Below, piece after piece: positions 24,810 to 31,643 of a stretch of 31,643 nucleotides of DNA. The notes below the pieces were generated by a model, which saw only the letters and a list, made by a program, of their open reading frames with translations, did not search any database and was not told the origin of the DNA. Numbering within the stretch: the stretch's first letter is position 1; each line of letters opens with the position of its first letter. The DNA comes from UBA4207 sp964352405 (GTDB lineage: Bacteria; Bdellovibrionota; Bacteriovoracia; Bacteriovoracales; Bacteriovoracaceae): assembly GCA_964352405.1 (NCBI GenBank), contig CAYGRY010000029.1, positions 1-31,643 on the forward strand, read 5' to 3'. The position numbers were made by a program, and so were the translations under genes.

Positions 24810-24825
24810 TGGCATCTAGATTGCT
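24810..24825 (+). promoter_or_regulatory. Sigma-54-type (-24/-12) promoter of the pilus operon
   Basis: TGGCATCTAGATTGCT matches TGGCAC(N5)TTGCW with GG at 24811-24812 and GC at 24823-24824 separated by exactly ten bases. It lies 63 bases before the pilin ATG on the correct strand, which would give a leader of about 50 bases. No comparably good sigma-70 pair was seen nearby. Confidence 0.6.
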
Positions 24826-24848
24826 TGAAGTAATGATAGAAGCTAAAT

Positions 24849-24879
24849 TGTTGAGCATAAACACTCAGCATTATTTTTG
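24849..24879 (+). promoter_or_regulatory. Leader hairpin before the pilin gene
   Basis: TGTTGAG (24849-24855) pairs with CTCAGCA (24864-24870) over seven base pairs including one G-U, with an 8-base loop, then TTATTTTT runs into the GGAG ribosome site. It could stabilise the 5' end of an abundant mRNA or act as a weak attenuator. Confidence 0.4.
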
Positions 24880-24888
24880 GAGAAAAGA

Positions 24889-25362
24889 ATGAAAAAAATT
24901 AAATTAATTGCAGCAGTTTTCTCAAGTTTAACTCTTGGCGCATCAGCATTTGCAGCAACTTCTGGAGTTCTACAATTAAGAGGAACAGTTCCTGCTCGTT
25001 TATCAATTGAAGTTAATGCTGAAGGAACTGCTTCTGCCCTTCCACTTGAAACAGATCAAGTTGATACTCTAGTGGCACAAACAGTTGAGAAATCTAACTC
25101 AAAAACTGGCTACAAAGTTGGTATTTCTTCAACAAACGAAGGTGAACTGGTTAGTGCTGAAGACTCAAGCTCTACTATCGCTTACACTCTTAAATACAAC
25201 GGTAATACTGTTGATCTTTCTGGCGATGAATATTCATATAGCTTCCCAACTGGTGGCAGCAACACTAGAGATGTGACGATTAGTTATACAGGTGTTGCTT
25301 ATGAAGACTTGATCGAAGGTATCTATGCTGATGATGTTACATTCACAATTTCAGCTAACTAG
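24889..25362 (+). CDS. Major pilin of a chaperone-usher pilus
   Basis: 157 residues from ATG 24889 (GGAG 6 bases upstream); signal peptide MKKIKLIAAVFSSLTLGASAFA. The mature protein has about 135 residues, no cysteine, and an Ig-like pilin pattern: GVLQLRGTVPARLSIEV at the start (donor strand region), TGYKVGISSTNEGELVSA in the middle and GIYADDVTFTISAN as the last strand. The C-terminal subunit of the same operon has the same middle and last strand. As first gene behind the promoter and before a strong terminator, it should be made in large excess over the assembly proteins. Not a classical FimA; closest in style to the SCPU/archaic group. Confidence 0.82.
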   Translation: MKKIKLIAAVFSSLTLGASAFAATSGVLQLRGTVPARLSIEVNAEGTASALPLETDQVDTLVAQTVEKSNSKTGYKVGISSTNEGELVSAEDSSSTIAYTLKYNGNTVDLSGDEYSYSFPTGGSNTRDVTISYTGVAYEDLIEGIYADDVTFTISAN

Positions 25363-25395
25363 ACCTATTTAAAGCTTTTTAGTCAAATAACCGAT

Positions 25396-25433
25396 AAGCC
25401 CTATGATGAAAATTATAGGGCTTTTTTGTTTTT
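25396..25433 (+). terminator. Intrinsic terminator inside the pilus operon
   Basis: Stem AAGCCCTAT (25396-25404) and ATAGGGCTT (25415-25423), 10-base loop, followed by TTTTGTTTTTT. It begins 34 bases after the pilin stop. The hairpin and T-tract contain the ATG and signal-peptide codons of the next gene, so the same bases serve two purposes. Expected to reduce, not abolish, transcription of the downstream assembly genes. Confidence 0.85.
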
Positions 25434-25633
25434 TATTGATATTCGGTTTCTCCAGTTTACATGGGGCGACACTACAATTAAGAGCAGTAGTCCCAAGTGT
25501 CTACCAGTTTTCTTGGAACGGTGACACCATCAATGTCACCTCAAATATTTCCAGTTCCAAGCACAATCTTAGACCGAAAATTTATCAAGAGAATGTAAAA
25601 AACGGAAGATTAATCACTATCGTACATCCTTAG
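25403..25633 (+). CDS. Short pilin-like exported protein (half pilin)
   Basis: 76 residues with signal peptide MMKIIGLFCFLLIFGFSSLHG. The mature start ATLQLRAVVPSVYQFSW parallels ATSGVLQLRGTVPARLSIEV of the major pilin, and IYQENVKNGRLITIV parallels VEKSNSKTGYKVGISS, after which it stops. It is thus about the first half of a pilin domain and lacks the last strands that a chaperone normally caps. It may be a decayed pilin gene or a functional short subunit. No Shine-Dalgarno precedes ATG 25403 or 25406. It lies between pilin and chaperone genes. Confidence 0.55.
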   Translation: MMKIIGLFCFLLIFGFSSLHGATLQLRAVVPSVYQFSWNGDTINVTSNISSSKHNLRPKIYQENVKNGRLITIVHP

Positions 25634-25666
25634 TTCAAGCCTTAAGTTCCTTATGTTAAATTAATA

Positions 25667-25688
25667 CCTGAGTTATAATAACCCAGGG
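25667..25688 (+). promoter_or_regulatory. Palindrome covering the chaperone ribosome binding site
   Basis: CCTG (25667-25670) and CAGG (25684-25687), then GTTA (25672-25675) and TAAC (25679-25682), form an imperfect hairpin. The CAGG arm contains most of the AGGG Shine-Dalgarno (25685-25688) of the chaperone gene, so folding could lower its translation. It could equally be a DNA operator. Confidence 0.45.
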
Positions 25689-25695
25689 TTTGGCA

Positions 25696-26385
25696 ATGTT
25701 TAATAGATTACTGCTTCCATTGATCCTCCTTATATTTGCATCAGGATTTACTTTATCTCCGATGTCTCAATCAATTCATTTAAGTGAAAAACAAAAACAA
25801 GCTCAATTTTATCTTGAAAATAACTCAAGTGAGCCTATGCCCGTTATTATTAATGTCTATGCTCGTATTCAAAAGATTGATGGAAAAGAAGAAACACCCC
25901 AAACAAAAGACTTAGAAGTCTTTCCACCTCAACTCATTATTCCTCCAAAACAAAAAAGATCAGTTAGAGTTTCATGGAAAGGTTCAAAGCCAAATAAAGA
26001 GCTCTCCTTTCGACTAGTAGCTGAACAATTACCTTTAGACGTTAGTAAAAAGAAGAAAAGCGGCAGCGGTATTAAGATGTTATTAAAATATGTTGCTGCA
26101 CTTTATGTCGATCCGGGTGAGACAAAATCTATACTCAAAGTTATCGATATAAAAAAGAATAAAAAAGAAATTTCAATAACGCTTAAAAATGAAGGAAGTA
26201 GGCACGCTCCACTCATTAATCCAATCCTGAGTTTAACGAATGGAAGTAATAAGATAAAGCTTCAAGGCGATCAACTCAGAGGTCTGGCTGGAGAAAATAT
26301 TTTAGCTGAGACGACAAGAATATTTAATATACCTTTGAGTTCTCAAGTGAGTTCCGAAATGAAAGGAACTATTTCTGTTGATTAA
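25696..26385 (+). CDS. Periplasmic pilus assembly chaperone (PapD-like)
   Basis: 229 residues from ATG 25696 (AGGG 7 bases upstream; the in-frame TTG at 25690 is too close). Signal peptide MFNRLLLPLILLIFASGF. Family features: AQFYLENNSSEPMPVIINVYAR in the first Ig domain, then FPPQLIIPPKQKRSVRVSW, the strand and proline motif of pilus chaperones, and FRLVAEQLPL. A basic loop KKKKSGSG precedes KMLLKYVAALYVDPG (domain boundary), and the second domain ends at residue 229. It binds subunits in the periplasm by donor-strand complementation and hands them to the usher. Overlaps the usher frame by 8 bases. Confidence 0.88.
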   Translation: MFNRLLLPLILLIFASGFTLSPMSQSIHLSEKQKQAQFYLENNSSEPMPVIINVYARIQKIDGKEETPQTKDLEVFPPQLIIPPKQKRSVRVSWKGSKPNKELSFRLVAEQLPLDVSKKKKSGSGIKMLLKYVAALYVDPGETKSILKVIDIKKNKKEISITLKNEGSRHAPLINPILSLTNGSNKIKLQGDQLRGLAGENILAETTRIFNIPLSSQVSSEMKGTISVD

Positions 26386-28747
26386 ATGTTTTAGTTTATT
26401 CATATCTCTAGCCTTAAGTTTTGAAGTCTTAGCAATTGAGGCTGTACTTCCACTTTTTCAAAAAACTAATAATTGTGGTGACATTAAAGTTGAAATAGAT
26501 AATGAAGAGATTAAAAAAATATCGAAGAGATCACTCTTAGCTGCCTTATCAACTTGTACAAACTCTGATCTAAGCCAGATTTCAAATACCGAAGAATGGA
26601 TTTCAATAAAGGATATTCCATTTGAGATCAAATACGATCCAGTGGAACTGTTGGTAAGATTAAGTCTTCAAGTTGAAGATGAACAAAAACAAGACTTTTA
26701 CGCGTCAGATGAAGTCTCTCCAAGAATTAAAGCTCAGGCCATAACGCCAGCGGGTTTTAGTGGAGCCATCAACTATAGAATAGAGCAAGAATGGGCAGAT
26801 ACTAGACTTGGTGATGATCGTTTTGGTCTTTATCTAGATAATTTTATTAATATCAAAGGTGTCGTTCTTGAAAGTGAGATCAATTATAGAGATTCTAAAA
26901 ATAGTCAAAGTGGCTGGTTTAGAGGTGACACAAGATTAATCAAGGATCTTCAAGACAAAGAAATTCGACTTCAAGCAGGTGATGTATACCCTCAAAGCTT
27001 TGGCTTCATGCAAGGAAGACCAATCGGTGGGATAAGTGCTGCAACAGACTTTACCTTAAACCCATATACGCTCCCCTTTCCTCAAGGACAAGGGAGTTTT
27101 ATCTTACGATCTAGGTCGAATGTTAAAACCTGGGTAAATAATGTCTTGATTAAGGATGAAGTCTTACCTGCTGGTAATTATGATTTGCGAGAGATACCGC
27201 TAATCAACGGTCTGAACAAAGTTGTAGTTGAGGCAACCGATGAATCGGGGCAAAAGAAGATCTTTCAATTTAATCTGCCAACATCCTCTGAATTATTAAA
27301 TCAAGATAAGTGGCGTTTTTCTCTTTCAAGTGGTGTTCCTTTTAGAGATACGTTTCTGAATAGAAATTATGATGACACAAATTTCATTCTAACCAGTGGA
27401 TTTGTTCAGTATGGATTAACGAAAGTGCTAACTCTTGGTGCTTATTCTCAGCAACAAAGTGATTTTTATCTTCTGGGTTCTGAAGTTGGCCTCGCATCCA
27501 ATTGGGGTAATTTTTTTATTGGAGTCGCTAATTCAAAGGATAATAATAAAAATGGCTCTGCGGCCCAACTGAGTTGGCAACTGCAAAGTATTGGCGCAGG
27601 CTTATTCAATACCTACTCATTTATTTTGCGACAACAATATTTGGGGCAAAATTTTTCAAATACAAATAATACTGTCTTAAATAGAATTGAGCACCGTACC
27701 CAAGGTTCTATTACTCTTCCAATAAAACAAAGAATGACACTCTCTCTTGGAGCAAACTTTGGAGTTCCAAGAGATCAACAATACTCAACGGCAATTGGAT
27801 ATGATTCGACCATAAGCCTAAGAGTCATGAGAAACCTTAATCTCAGTCTTTTTCTTTCAAAAACTAAAGATGAACTTAGAAATAAAAATGATTCGGCTTA
27901 TTTATTCTTAACTTGGACTTTTGATGGCTCTGGTGACTTAGTGAATGGGTTCCATGATTTTCAAACAAATACGACTCGTGTAACTGCGATTAAGGATAAT
28001 GTTAATAAGCTTTATGAGCCTCGATACACAGCGAACATTGAAAAAAGTGATACGACTAAAGGGGCTGAACTTGATGCCTTCATGCCGATGCCTTTTGCTG
28101 ACATTGGTGCAAGCATAGAAGCAAACCACTCCAATACTTACGGCAAAACACTTAAGCGAGGCTCCGTTAGACTTGCTTCAGCTTTTACCTTTGCTAAAAA
28201 TGAAGATGATTTTGCTTTTGAAATTTCAAGACCTGTGCCAAACAGTTTTGTTATATTTAAACCAGCAGATAATTTAAAAGATCAGACGTTAGCTCTGCGC
28301 TCAACTTCTCCATACAACGAAAGCTCGATGGGACCATTTGGACAACTGACCTATAATAACCTTCTTCCTTATCAGTACCGTGAGATTCAAATTGATCCAA
28401 GTGGATTAGAGGATGGCCTTACACTTGAGCAGGAACGATATGTCGTTTATCCAACTTATAAATCTACACATCTCATAAAGCTAAAAGACAAAGGGACATT
28501 GATTTTAAAAGGTCAGTTGGTTGACTCATCAGATAAACCATACAGTTTAAAAGTCGGTGAAGTTAACGGACAAATGTTCTTTACAGACAGATCTGGTTAT
28601 TTTTTCATTCAAACGACTTCACCAGGCGAACAAATCATTTCTCTACGAGATAGTCCTAAAACTTTAAGCATCCAAGTTGAAGCTAACGAACGTGGTGTAA
28701 AAGATTTGGGCGTTATTAGATTTGATAACAAGGAAAAGAGGCAATGA
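26378..28747 (+). CDS. Outer-membrane usher of a chaperone-usher pilus
   Basis: 789 residues, typical usher length. TTG start at 26378 with AAGGA about 10 bases upstream and signal peptide MIKCFSLFISLALSFEVLA. After a periplasmic N-domain comes the barrel: FSGAINYRIEQEW, GDTRLIKDLQDKEIRLQAGDVYP and FMQGRPIGGISAATDF. A plug domain follows (about 230-300: FILRSRSNVKTWVNNVLI, LPAGNYDLREIPLINGLNKV), then many barrel strands. The C-domain includes GTLILKGQLVDSSDKPYSL and FFTDRSGYFFIQT. It secretes and polymerises the subunits. Its stop overlaps the next ATG by 4 bases. Confidence 0.93.
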   Translation: MIKCFSLFISLALSFEVLAIEAVLPLFQKTNNCGDIKVEIDNEEIKKISKRSLLAALSTCTNSDLSQISNTEEWISIKDIPFEIKYDPVELLVRLSLQVEDEQKQDFYASDEVSPRIKAQAITPAGFSGAINYRIEQEWADTRLGDDRFGLYLDNFINIKGVVLESEINYRDSKNSQSGWFRGDTRLIKDLQDKEIRLQAGDVYPQSFGFMQGRPIGGISAATDFTLNPYTLPFPQGQGSFILRSRSNVKTWVNNVLIKDEVLPAGNYDLREIPLINGLNKVVVEATDESGQKKIFQFNLPTSSELLNQDKWRFSLSSGVPFRDTFLNRNYDDTNFILTSGFVQYGLTKVLTLGAYSQQQSDFYLLGSEVGLASNWGNFFIGVANSKDNNKNGSAAQLSWQLQSIGAGLFNTYSFILRQQYLGQNFSNTNNTVLNRIEHRTQGSITLPIKQRMTLSLGANFGVPRDQQYSTAIGYDSTISLRVMRNLNLSLFLSKTKDELRNKNDSAYLFLTWTFDGSGDLVNGFHDFQTNTTRVTAIKDNVNKLYEPRYTANIEKSDTTKGAELDAFMPMPFADIGASIEANHSNTYGKTLKRGSVRLASAFTFAKNEDDFAFEISRPVPNSFVIFKPADNLKDQTLALRSTSPYNESSMGPFGQLTYNNLLPYQYREIQIDPSGLEDGLTLEQERYVVYPTYKSTHLIKLKDKGTLILKGQLVDSSDKPYSLKVGEVNGQMFFTDRSGYFFIQTTSPGEQIISLRDSPKTLSIQVEANERGVKDLGVIRFDNKEKRQ

Positions 28748-29685
28748 TGAAGAATATTCTATTTTTTTCGCTTTACCTTTTTTCATTTAATCTATTTGCA
28801 CAAGACTGCGACTACAGTATCAATATTGATAGCTACTTTCCTGTTACGATTTCCGAAACAGAACAAACGTTGCCCTATTCATTGGATCTTACAAGAGGGC
28901 AAAATTCTTCAGGTCCAAATTGTGAAAACTATCGAATTTATTTTGGAAAAGGTAATGCTAACTCGTATCAGCGCCAAGCCTTCTCGGGATCAAACACGAT
29001 AAATTATAATCTTTATAAAGAAATTAATCGTGGCACCATCCTAAAGGATTTTTCTGATGCTGGTACGAGTGAATTCATTTTAGGCTATGCTCCCAATAAA
29101 TTCACTCCATATACTTCGACTTGGTATGTAGGTGTTCCCAGTATTTATGAAAATTTCTCTTCTTCACCGGCCGGAGTTTATACGGATGTCGTTCCAGTCA
29201 ATATTTATCAAATTCGTAATAATGGTAATGTCGTCTTCCAAACGGCTCGTTATATAACCCTCTCTTTCACCGTCCCTCGTTTTGTTGAAATGAGTATTGT
29301 TGATCGCAATCAACCTCATAACTCGAGCTCAACTATTTATACAATGAATTTTGGTGAGATGGCTTCCAATCAAGAACTTCAAGCCGATCTTCGTGTGGTT
29401 GGAAATGTTGGTTATTCGGTGAGCATCACTTCTACTAATGGGGGGAAACTTAAAAATACCACTCCATCTTCGGCCACTGAAATACCCTACTCGATTAAGG
29501 TTGGTACACAGTCCTATTTTTCGCCAACAAATGCCAACAGTCCTTACTTTCTATTTGATACAAATACTCCAACCAACACAAGTGGTAGAAGATATGAAGT
29601 CTCAGTTAAGTTAGGAAATGTTCCAACCAATCCTGATACTGGTGATTATAGCGAGTCGCTTACATTTACCATTCAAGCTTATTAA
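28744..29685 (+). CDS. Two-domain tip subunit/adhesin of the pilus
   Basis: 313 residues (312 from the second ATG at 28747, better spaced from GAGG). Signal peptide ends LFAQ. The N-domain (about 21-175) has Cys22 and Cys60, probably one disulfide, and ends AGVYTDVVPVNIYQ, a spore-coat-U (SCPU)-like closing strand. The C-domain (176-313) parallels the major pilin: VGYSVSITSTNGGKLKN and GDYSESLTFTIQAY. A two-domain subunit as last gene after the usher fits the tip adhesin of archaic (Csu-type) pili. Receptor unknown. Translation is probably coupled to the usher. Confidence 0.82.
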   Translation: MMKNILFFSLYLFSFNLFAQDCDYSINIDSYFPVTISETEQTLPYSLDLTRGQNSSGPNCENYRIYFGKGNANSYQRQAFSGSNTINYNLYKEINRGTILKDFSDAGTSEFILGYAPNKFTPYTSTWYVGVPSIYENFSSSPAGVYTDVVPVNIYQIRNNGNVVFQTARYITLSFTVPRFVEMSIVDRNQPHNSSSTIYTMNFGEMASNQELQADLRVVGNVGYSVSITSTNGGKLKNTTPSSATEIPYSIKVGTQSYFSPTNANSPYFLFDTNTPTNTSGRRYEVSVKLGNVPTNPDTGDYSESLTFTIQAY

Positions 29686-29688
29686 AAA

Positions 29689-29716
29689 AAGGCGTCCCAA
29701 AAGGACGCCTTCTATT
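29689..29716. terminator. Bidirectional terminator between pilus operon and aconitase
   Basis: Stem AAGGCGTCC (29689-29697) and GGACGCCTT (29703-29711), loop CAAAA. On the minus strand it is followed by a run of T (from the A-tract at 29684-29690), ideal for the aconitase transcript; on the plus strand only CTATT follows. Confidence 0.88.
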
Positions 29717-29738
29717 AAATTTCAATTTAGATTAACTA

Positions 29739-31643
29739 TTAGTTCAATCTTCTAAGAACATACTGCAGAATTCCACCATTTTTAAAATAGTTGAGTTCAT
29801 CTACAGTATCAATTCTTGATTCAGCTTTAATCGTCTCTTTTGATCCATCAGCGCGTGTGAAAGTCACTTCAACTTTTTGTTGAGGAGCTAAGCCACCAAC
29901 GGGCTTGATATCAACAAGTTCTGTTCCATCAAGCTTAAGAGTTTTTCTATCAACGCCTTGTGGGAATTGTAGAGGCATTACACCCATACCGATAAGGTTT
30001 GATCTGTGAATACGCTCAAAGCTTTCAACCAGAACTGCTTTAACCCCTTGAAGGAATGTTCCTTTAGCTGCCCAGTCTCTTGAAGAACCTGTTCCGTACT
30101 CTTTACCACCAACGACCACAAGTTGGCGCTTCTCTTTAGCATATTCCATGGCCGCATCATAGATACTCATCTGCTTGCCACTTTCAATATGCTTAGTAAA
30201 TCCGCCTTCAACTCCAGGAATCATTTCGTTTTTAATACGAATATTGGCAAAAGTTCCGCGCATCATAACTTCATGATTCCCACGACGTGAGCCGTAAGAG
30301 TTAAAGTCAATTGGTGCCACTCCGTGCTCAGTTAAATAAGCACCGGCCGGAGAATCTTTTTTGATATTACCTGCAGGGGAAATATGGTCAGTCGTAACAG
30401 AATCACCAAACAAAGCGAGTAAACGAGCTTGTTTAACTTCGAAAGTATCAACTGCTCCATCTTTAATATTTTCAAAGAAAGTCGGGTTTCTAATATAAGT
30501 TGATGACTCTTCCCAATCATAAAGCTGACCTTTAGAAGCTGGTACAGCCTGCCACTTCGAGTCCCCTTCAAATACGTTGGCATAACGTTTAGCGTACATC
30601 TGAGCTGATAAATGCTTTAAGATCACGCCAGCGATTTCATCATTTGATGGCCAAAGATCCTTCAAGTAAACATCTTTTCCGTTCTTATCTTTACCTAATG
30701 AATCTTTAGACACATCAACAGTCATTGATCCAGCAAGTGCATAGGCAACGACTAGAGGCGGAGAAGCAAGGTAGTTAGCTTTAACATCAGGGCTAATACG
30801 ACCTTCGAAGTTTCTGTTTCCAGATAGAACTGAAACACCTAGAAGATCGTTTTCATTAATACATTTTGAAATTGGAGCTGGAAGAGGTCCAGTGTTGCCA
30901 ATACAAGTCGTACAGCCGTAACCAACAAGGTTAAAGCCCATATCATCCAAGTGATGCTGAAGACCTGATTCAACAAGATAATCAGTCACAACTTGAGAGC
31001 CTGGAGCTAAAGATGTTTTCACCCAAGGCTTAACTTTCATGCCCATCTCATTAGCTTTTTTCGCCACTAAACCAGCAGCAATCAAAACAGATGGGTTTGA
31101 TGTATTTGTACAAGAAGTAATAGCGGCCACCACGACGTGACCATTTTTCATTTTATAATCTTTTCCTTCAACGTCGTATTCTTTTTGAAAAACGTCGGCA
31201 GGATAATTAAAGCCAGATTGTGCAACTGACTCAAATGATGCTTTTGCATCTTTTAACAGAACTTTATCTTGTGGACGCTTAGGACCTGAAAGACATGGCT
31301 CAACTGTCCCAAGATCAAGTTCAAGAACAGAAGAGAAAACTGGATCTGCATCTCCTGCATTAGTCCAAAGACCCTGCTCTTTTGCATAAGATTCAACAAG
31401 AGCAACAGTTTCTTCTTCACGACCAGAGAATCTTAAATATTCAATTGTCTTGTCATCGATTGGGAAAAAGCCGCAAGTTGCGCCGTACTCTGGTGCCATG
31501 TTAGCAAGTGTTGCTCTATCAGCGAGTGGAAGATCACTCATCCCTGGGCCAAAGAACTCAACGAACTTTCCAACCACTCCGTGCTTACGAAGAGCTTGAG
31601 TCACAAATAAAACTAAGTCAGTCGCTGTGACGCCTTCTTTAAG
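29739..31643 (-). CDS. acnA: Aconitate hydratase, AcnA type (5' end cut)
   Basis: About 634 C-terminal residues of an enzyme usually near 890; the reading frame continues past the window end (first codons encode LKEGVTATDLVLF). It interconverts citrate and isocitrate in the TCA cycle in the cytoplasm. Cluster cysteines are visible in AITSCTNTSNPS and GYGCTTCIGNTGPL. Further family motifs: SGNRNFEGRISPDVKANYLASP, GDSVTTDHISPAG, NSYGSRRGNHEVMMRGTFAN, GGKEYGTGSSRDWAAKGT and IGMGVMPLQF. This is the AcnA/IRP1 arrangement, not AcnB. Ends 28 bases before the bidirectional terminator. Confidence 0.97.
   Translation of the reverse strand, partial: LKEGVTATDLVLFVTQALRKHGVVGKFVEFFGPGMSDLPLADRATLANMAPEYGATCGFFPIDDKTIEYLRFSGREEETVALVESYAKEQGLWTNAGDADPVFSSVLELDLGTVEPCLSGPKRPQDKVLLKDAKASFESVAQSGFNYPADVFQKEYDVEGKDYKMKNGHVVVAAITSCTNTSNPSVLIAAGLVAKKANEMGMKVKPWVKTSLAPGSQVVTDYLVESGLQHHLDDMGFNLVGYGCTTCIGNTGPLPAPISKCINENDLLGVSVLSGNRNFEGRISPDVKANYLASPPLVVAYALAGSMTVDVSKDSLGKDKNGKDVYLKDLWPSNDEIAGVILKHLSAQMYAKRYANVFEGDSKWQAVPASKGQLYDWEESSTYIRNPTFFENIKDGAVDTFEVKQARLLALFGDSVTTDHISPAGNIKKDSPAGAYLTEHGVAPIDFNSYGSRRGNHEVMMRGTFANIRIKNEMIPGVEGGFTKHIESGKQMSIYDAAMEYAKEKRQLVVVGGKEYGTGSSRDWAAKGTFLQGVKAVLVESFERIHRSNLIGMGVMPLQFPQGVDRKTLKLDGTELVDIKPVGGLAPQQKVEVTFTRADGSKETIKAESRIDTVDELNYFKNGGILQYVLRRLN

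Larger units (their letters stand above)
24515..24888. other. Intergenic region between prc and the pilin gene
   Basis: About 370 bases with no credible gene on either strand. It serves two divergent genes. Visible items are an inverted repeat with a T8 loop at 24610-24629, a sigma-54-like element at 24810-24825 and a leader hairpin at 24849-24870. The rest is AT-rich, as expected for a regulated promoter with upstream activator sites. Confidence 0.8.

Noticed and set aside
1..31643. CRISPR array, tRNA/rRNA genes, insertion sequences, prophage, restriction or defence genes
   Set aside because: No regularly spaced repeats, no cloverleaf sequence, and no transposase, integrase, nuclease or toxin-antitoxin motif was seen on either strand.

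Overview
The window reads as chromosomal DNA of an AT-rich (clearly under 40% G+C by eye) Gram-negative bacterium. It encodes outer-membrane and periplasmic functions: lipoproteins with lipoboxes, an MltD-type murein hydrolase, an outer-membrane beta-barrel protein, a chaperone-usher pilus, a Prc protease and two surface-glycan-type glycosyltransferases. Gene style and content (PilT, many secreted proteins of unknown function, rarD, dtd, a TudS/DUF523 protein) resemble the Bdellovibrionota, perhaps Bacteriovorax/Halobacteriovorax relatives. This placement is inference from protein flavour only. No tRNA, rRNA, CRISPR, insertion sequence or phage gene was recognised.

Layout. 1-2.8 kb: tail of an upstream gene, a G+C-rich hairpin cluster, a bidirectional terminator, a NadD-like nucleotidyltransferase and rarD (minus strand), a small acidic protein, a 54-residue Cys-rich lipoprotein, and dtd. 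2.8-6.1 kb: a TudS/DUF523 protein and three secreted proteins of unknown function, two of which look internally duplicated between paired cysteines. 6.2-10.5 kb: YceI, a 700-residue exported protein with Gly-every-fourth-residue ladders, a Tat-type M48 lipoprotein protease and DoxX. 10.5-14.1 kb (minus): GT4 glycosyltransferase, LysM-bearing lytic transglycosylase, unknown lipoprotein. 14.2-19.3 kb: outer-membrane protein, dipeptide epimerase (minus), membrane-anchored J-domain protein followed closely by a divergent adenosine-deaminase-fold protein. 19.3-24.5 kb: GT9 glycosyltransferase (minus), pilT, RDD membrane protein, small acidic protein and prc (minus). 24.5-29.7 kb: a compact chaperone-usher pilus operon. 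29.7-31.6 kb: most of an AcnA-type aconitase (minus), cut by the window end.

The pilus locus is the most distinctive part. A good sigma-54-type -24/-12 element precedes the major pilin. A strong intrinsic terminator follows the pilin, and the same bases carry the start codon and signal peptide of a 76-residue protein that looks like the first half of a pilin. An imperfect palindrome then covers the ribosome binding site of the chaperone gene. The usher and a two-domain tip subunit follow with overlapping ends. Together these suggest strong, conditional pilin expression with only limited read-through into the assembly genes. The regulatory reading is inference; the sequence elements are visible directly.

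The region is compact. Three convergent gene pairs share a 4-base overlap in which both stop codons lie, and a fourth pair overlaps by 16 bases. Several genes start with GTG or TTG behind a good Shine-Dalgarno sequence, so their starts have been moved inward here. A few genes have a -10-like box directly before ATG and no Shine-Dalgarno, suggesting leaderless mRNAs.
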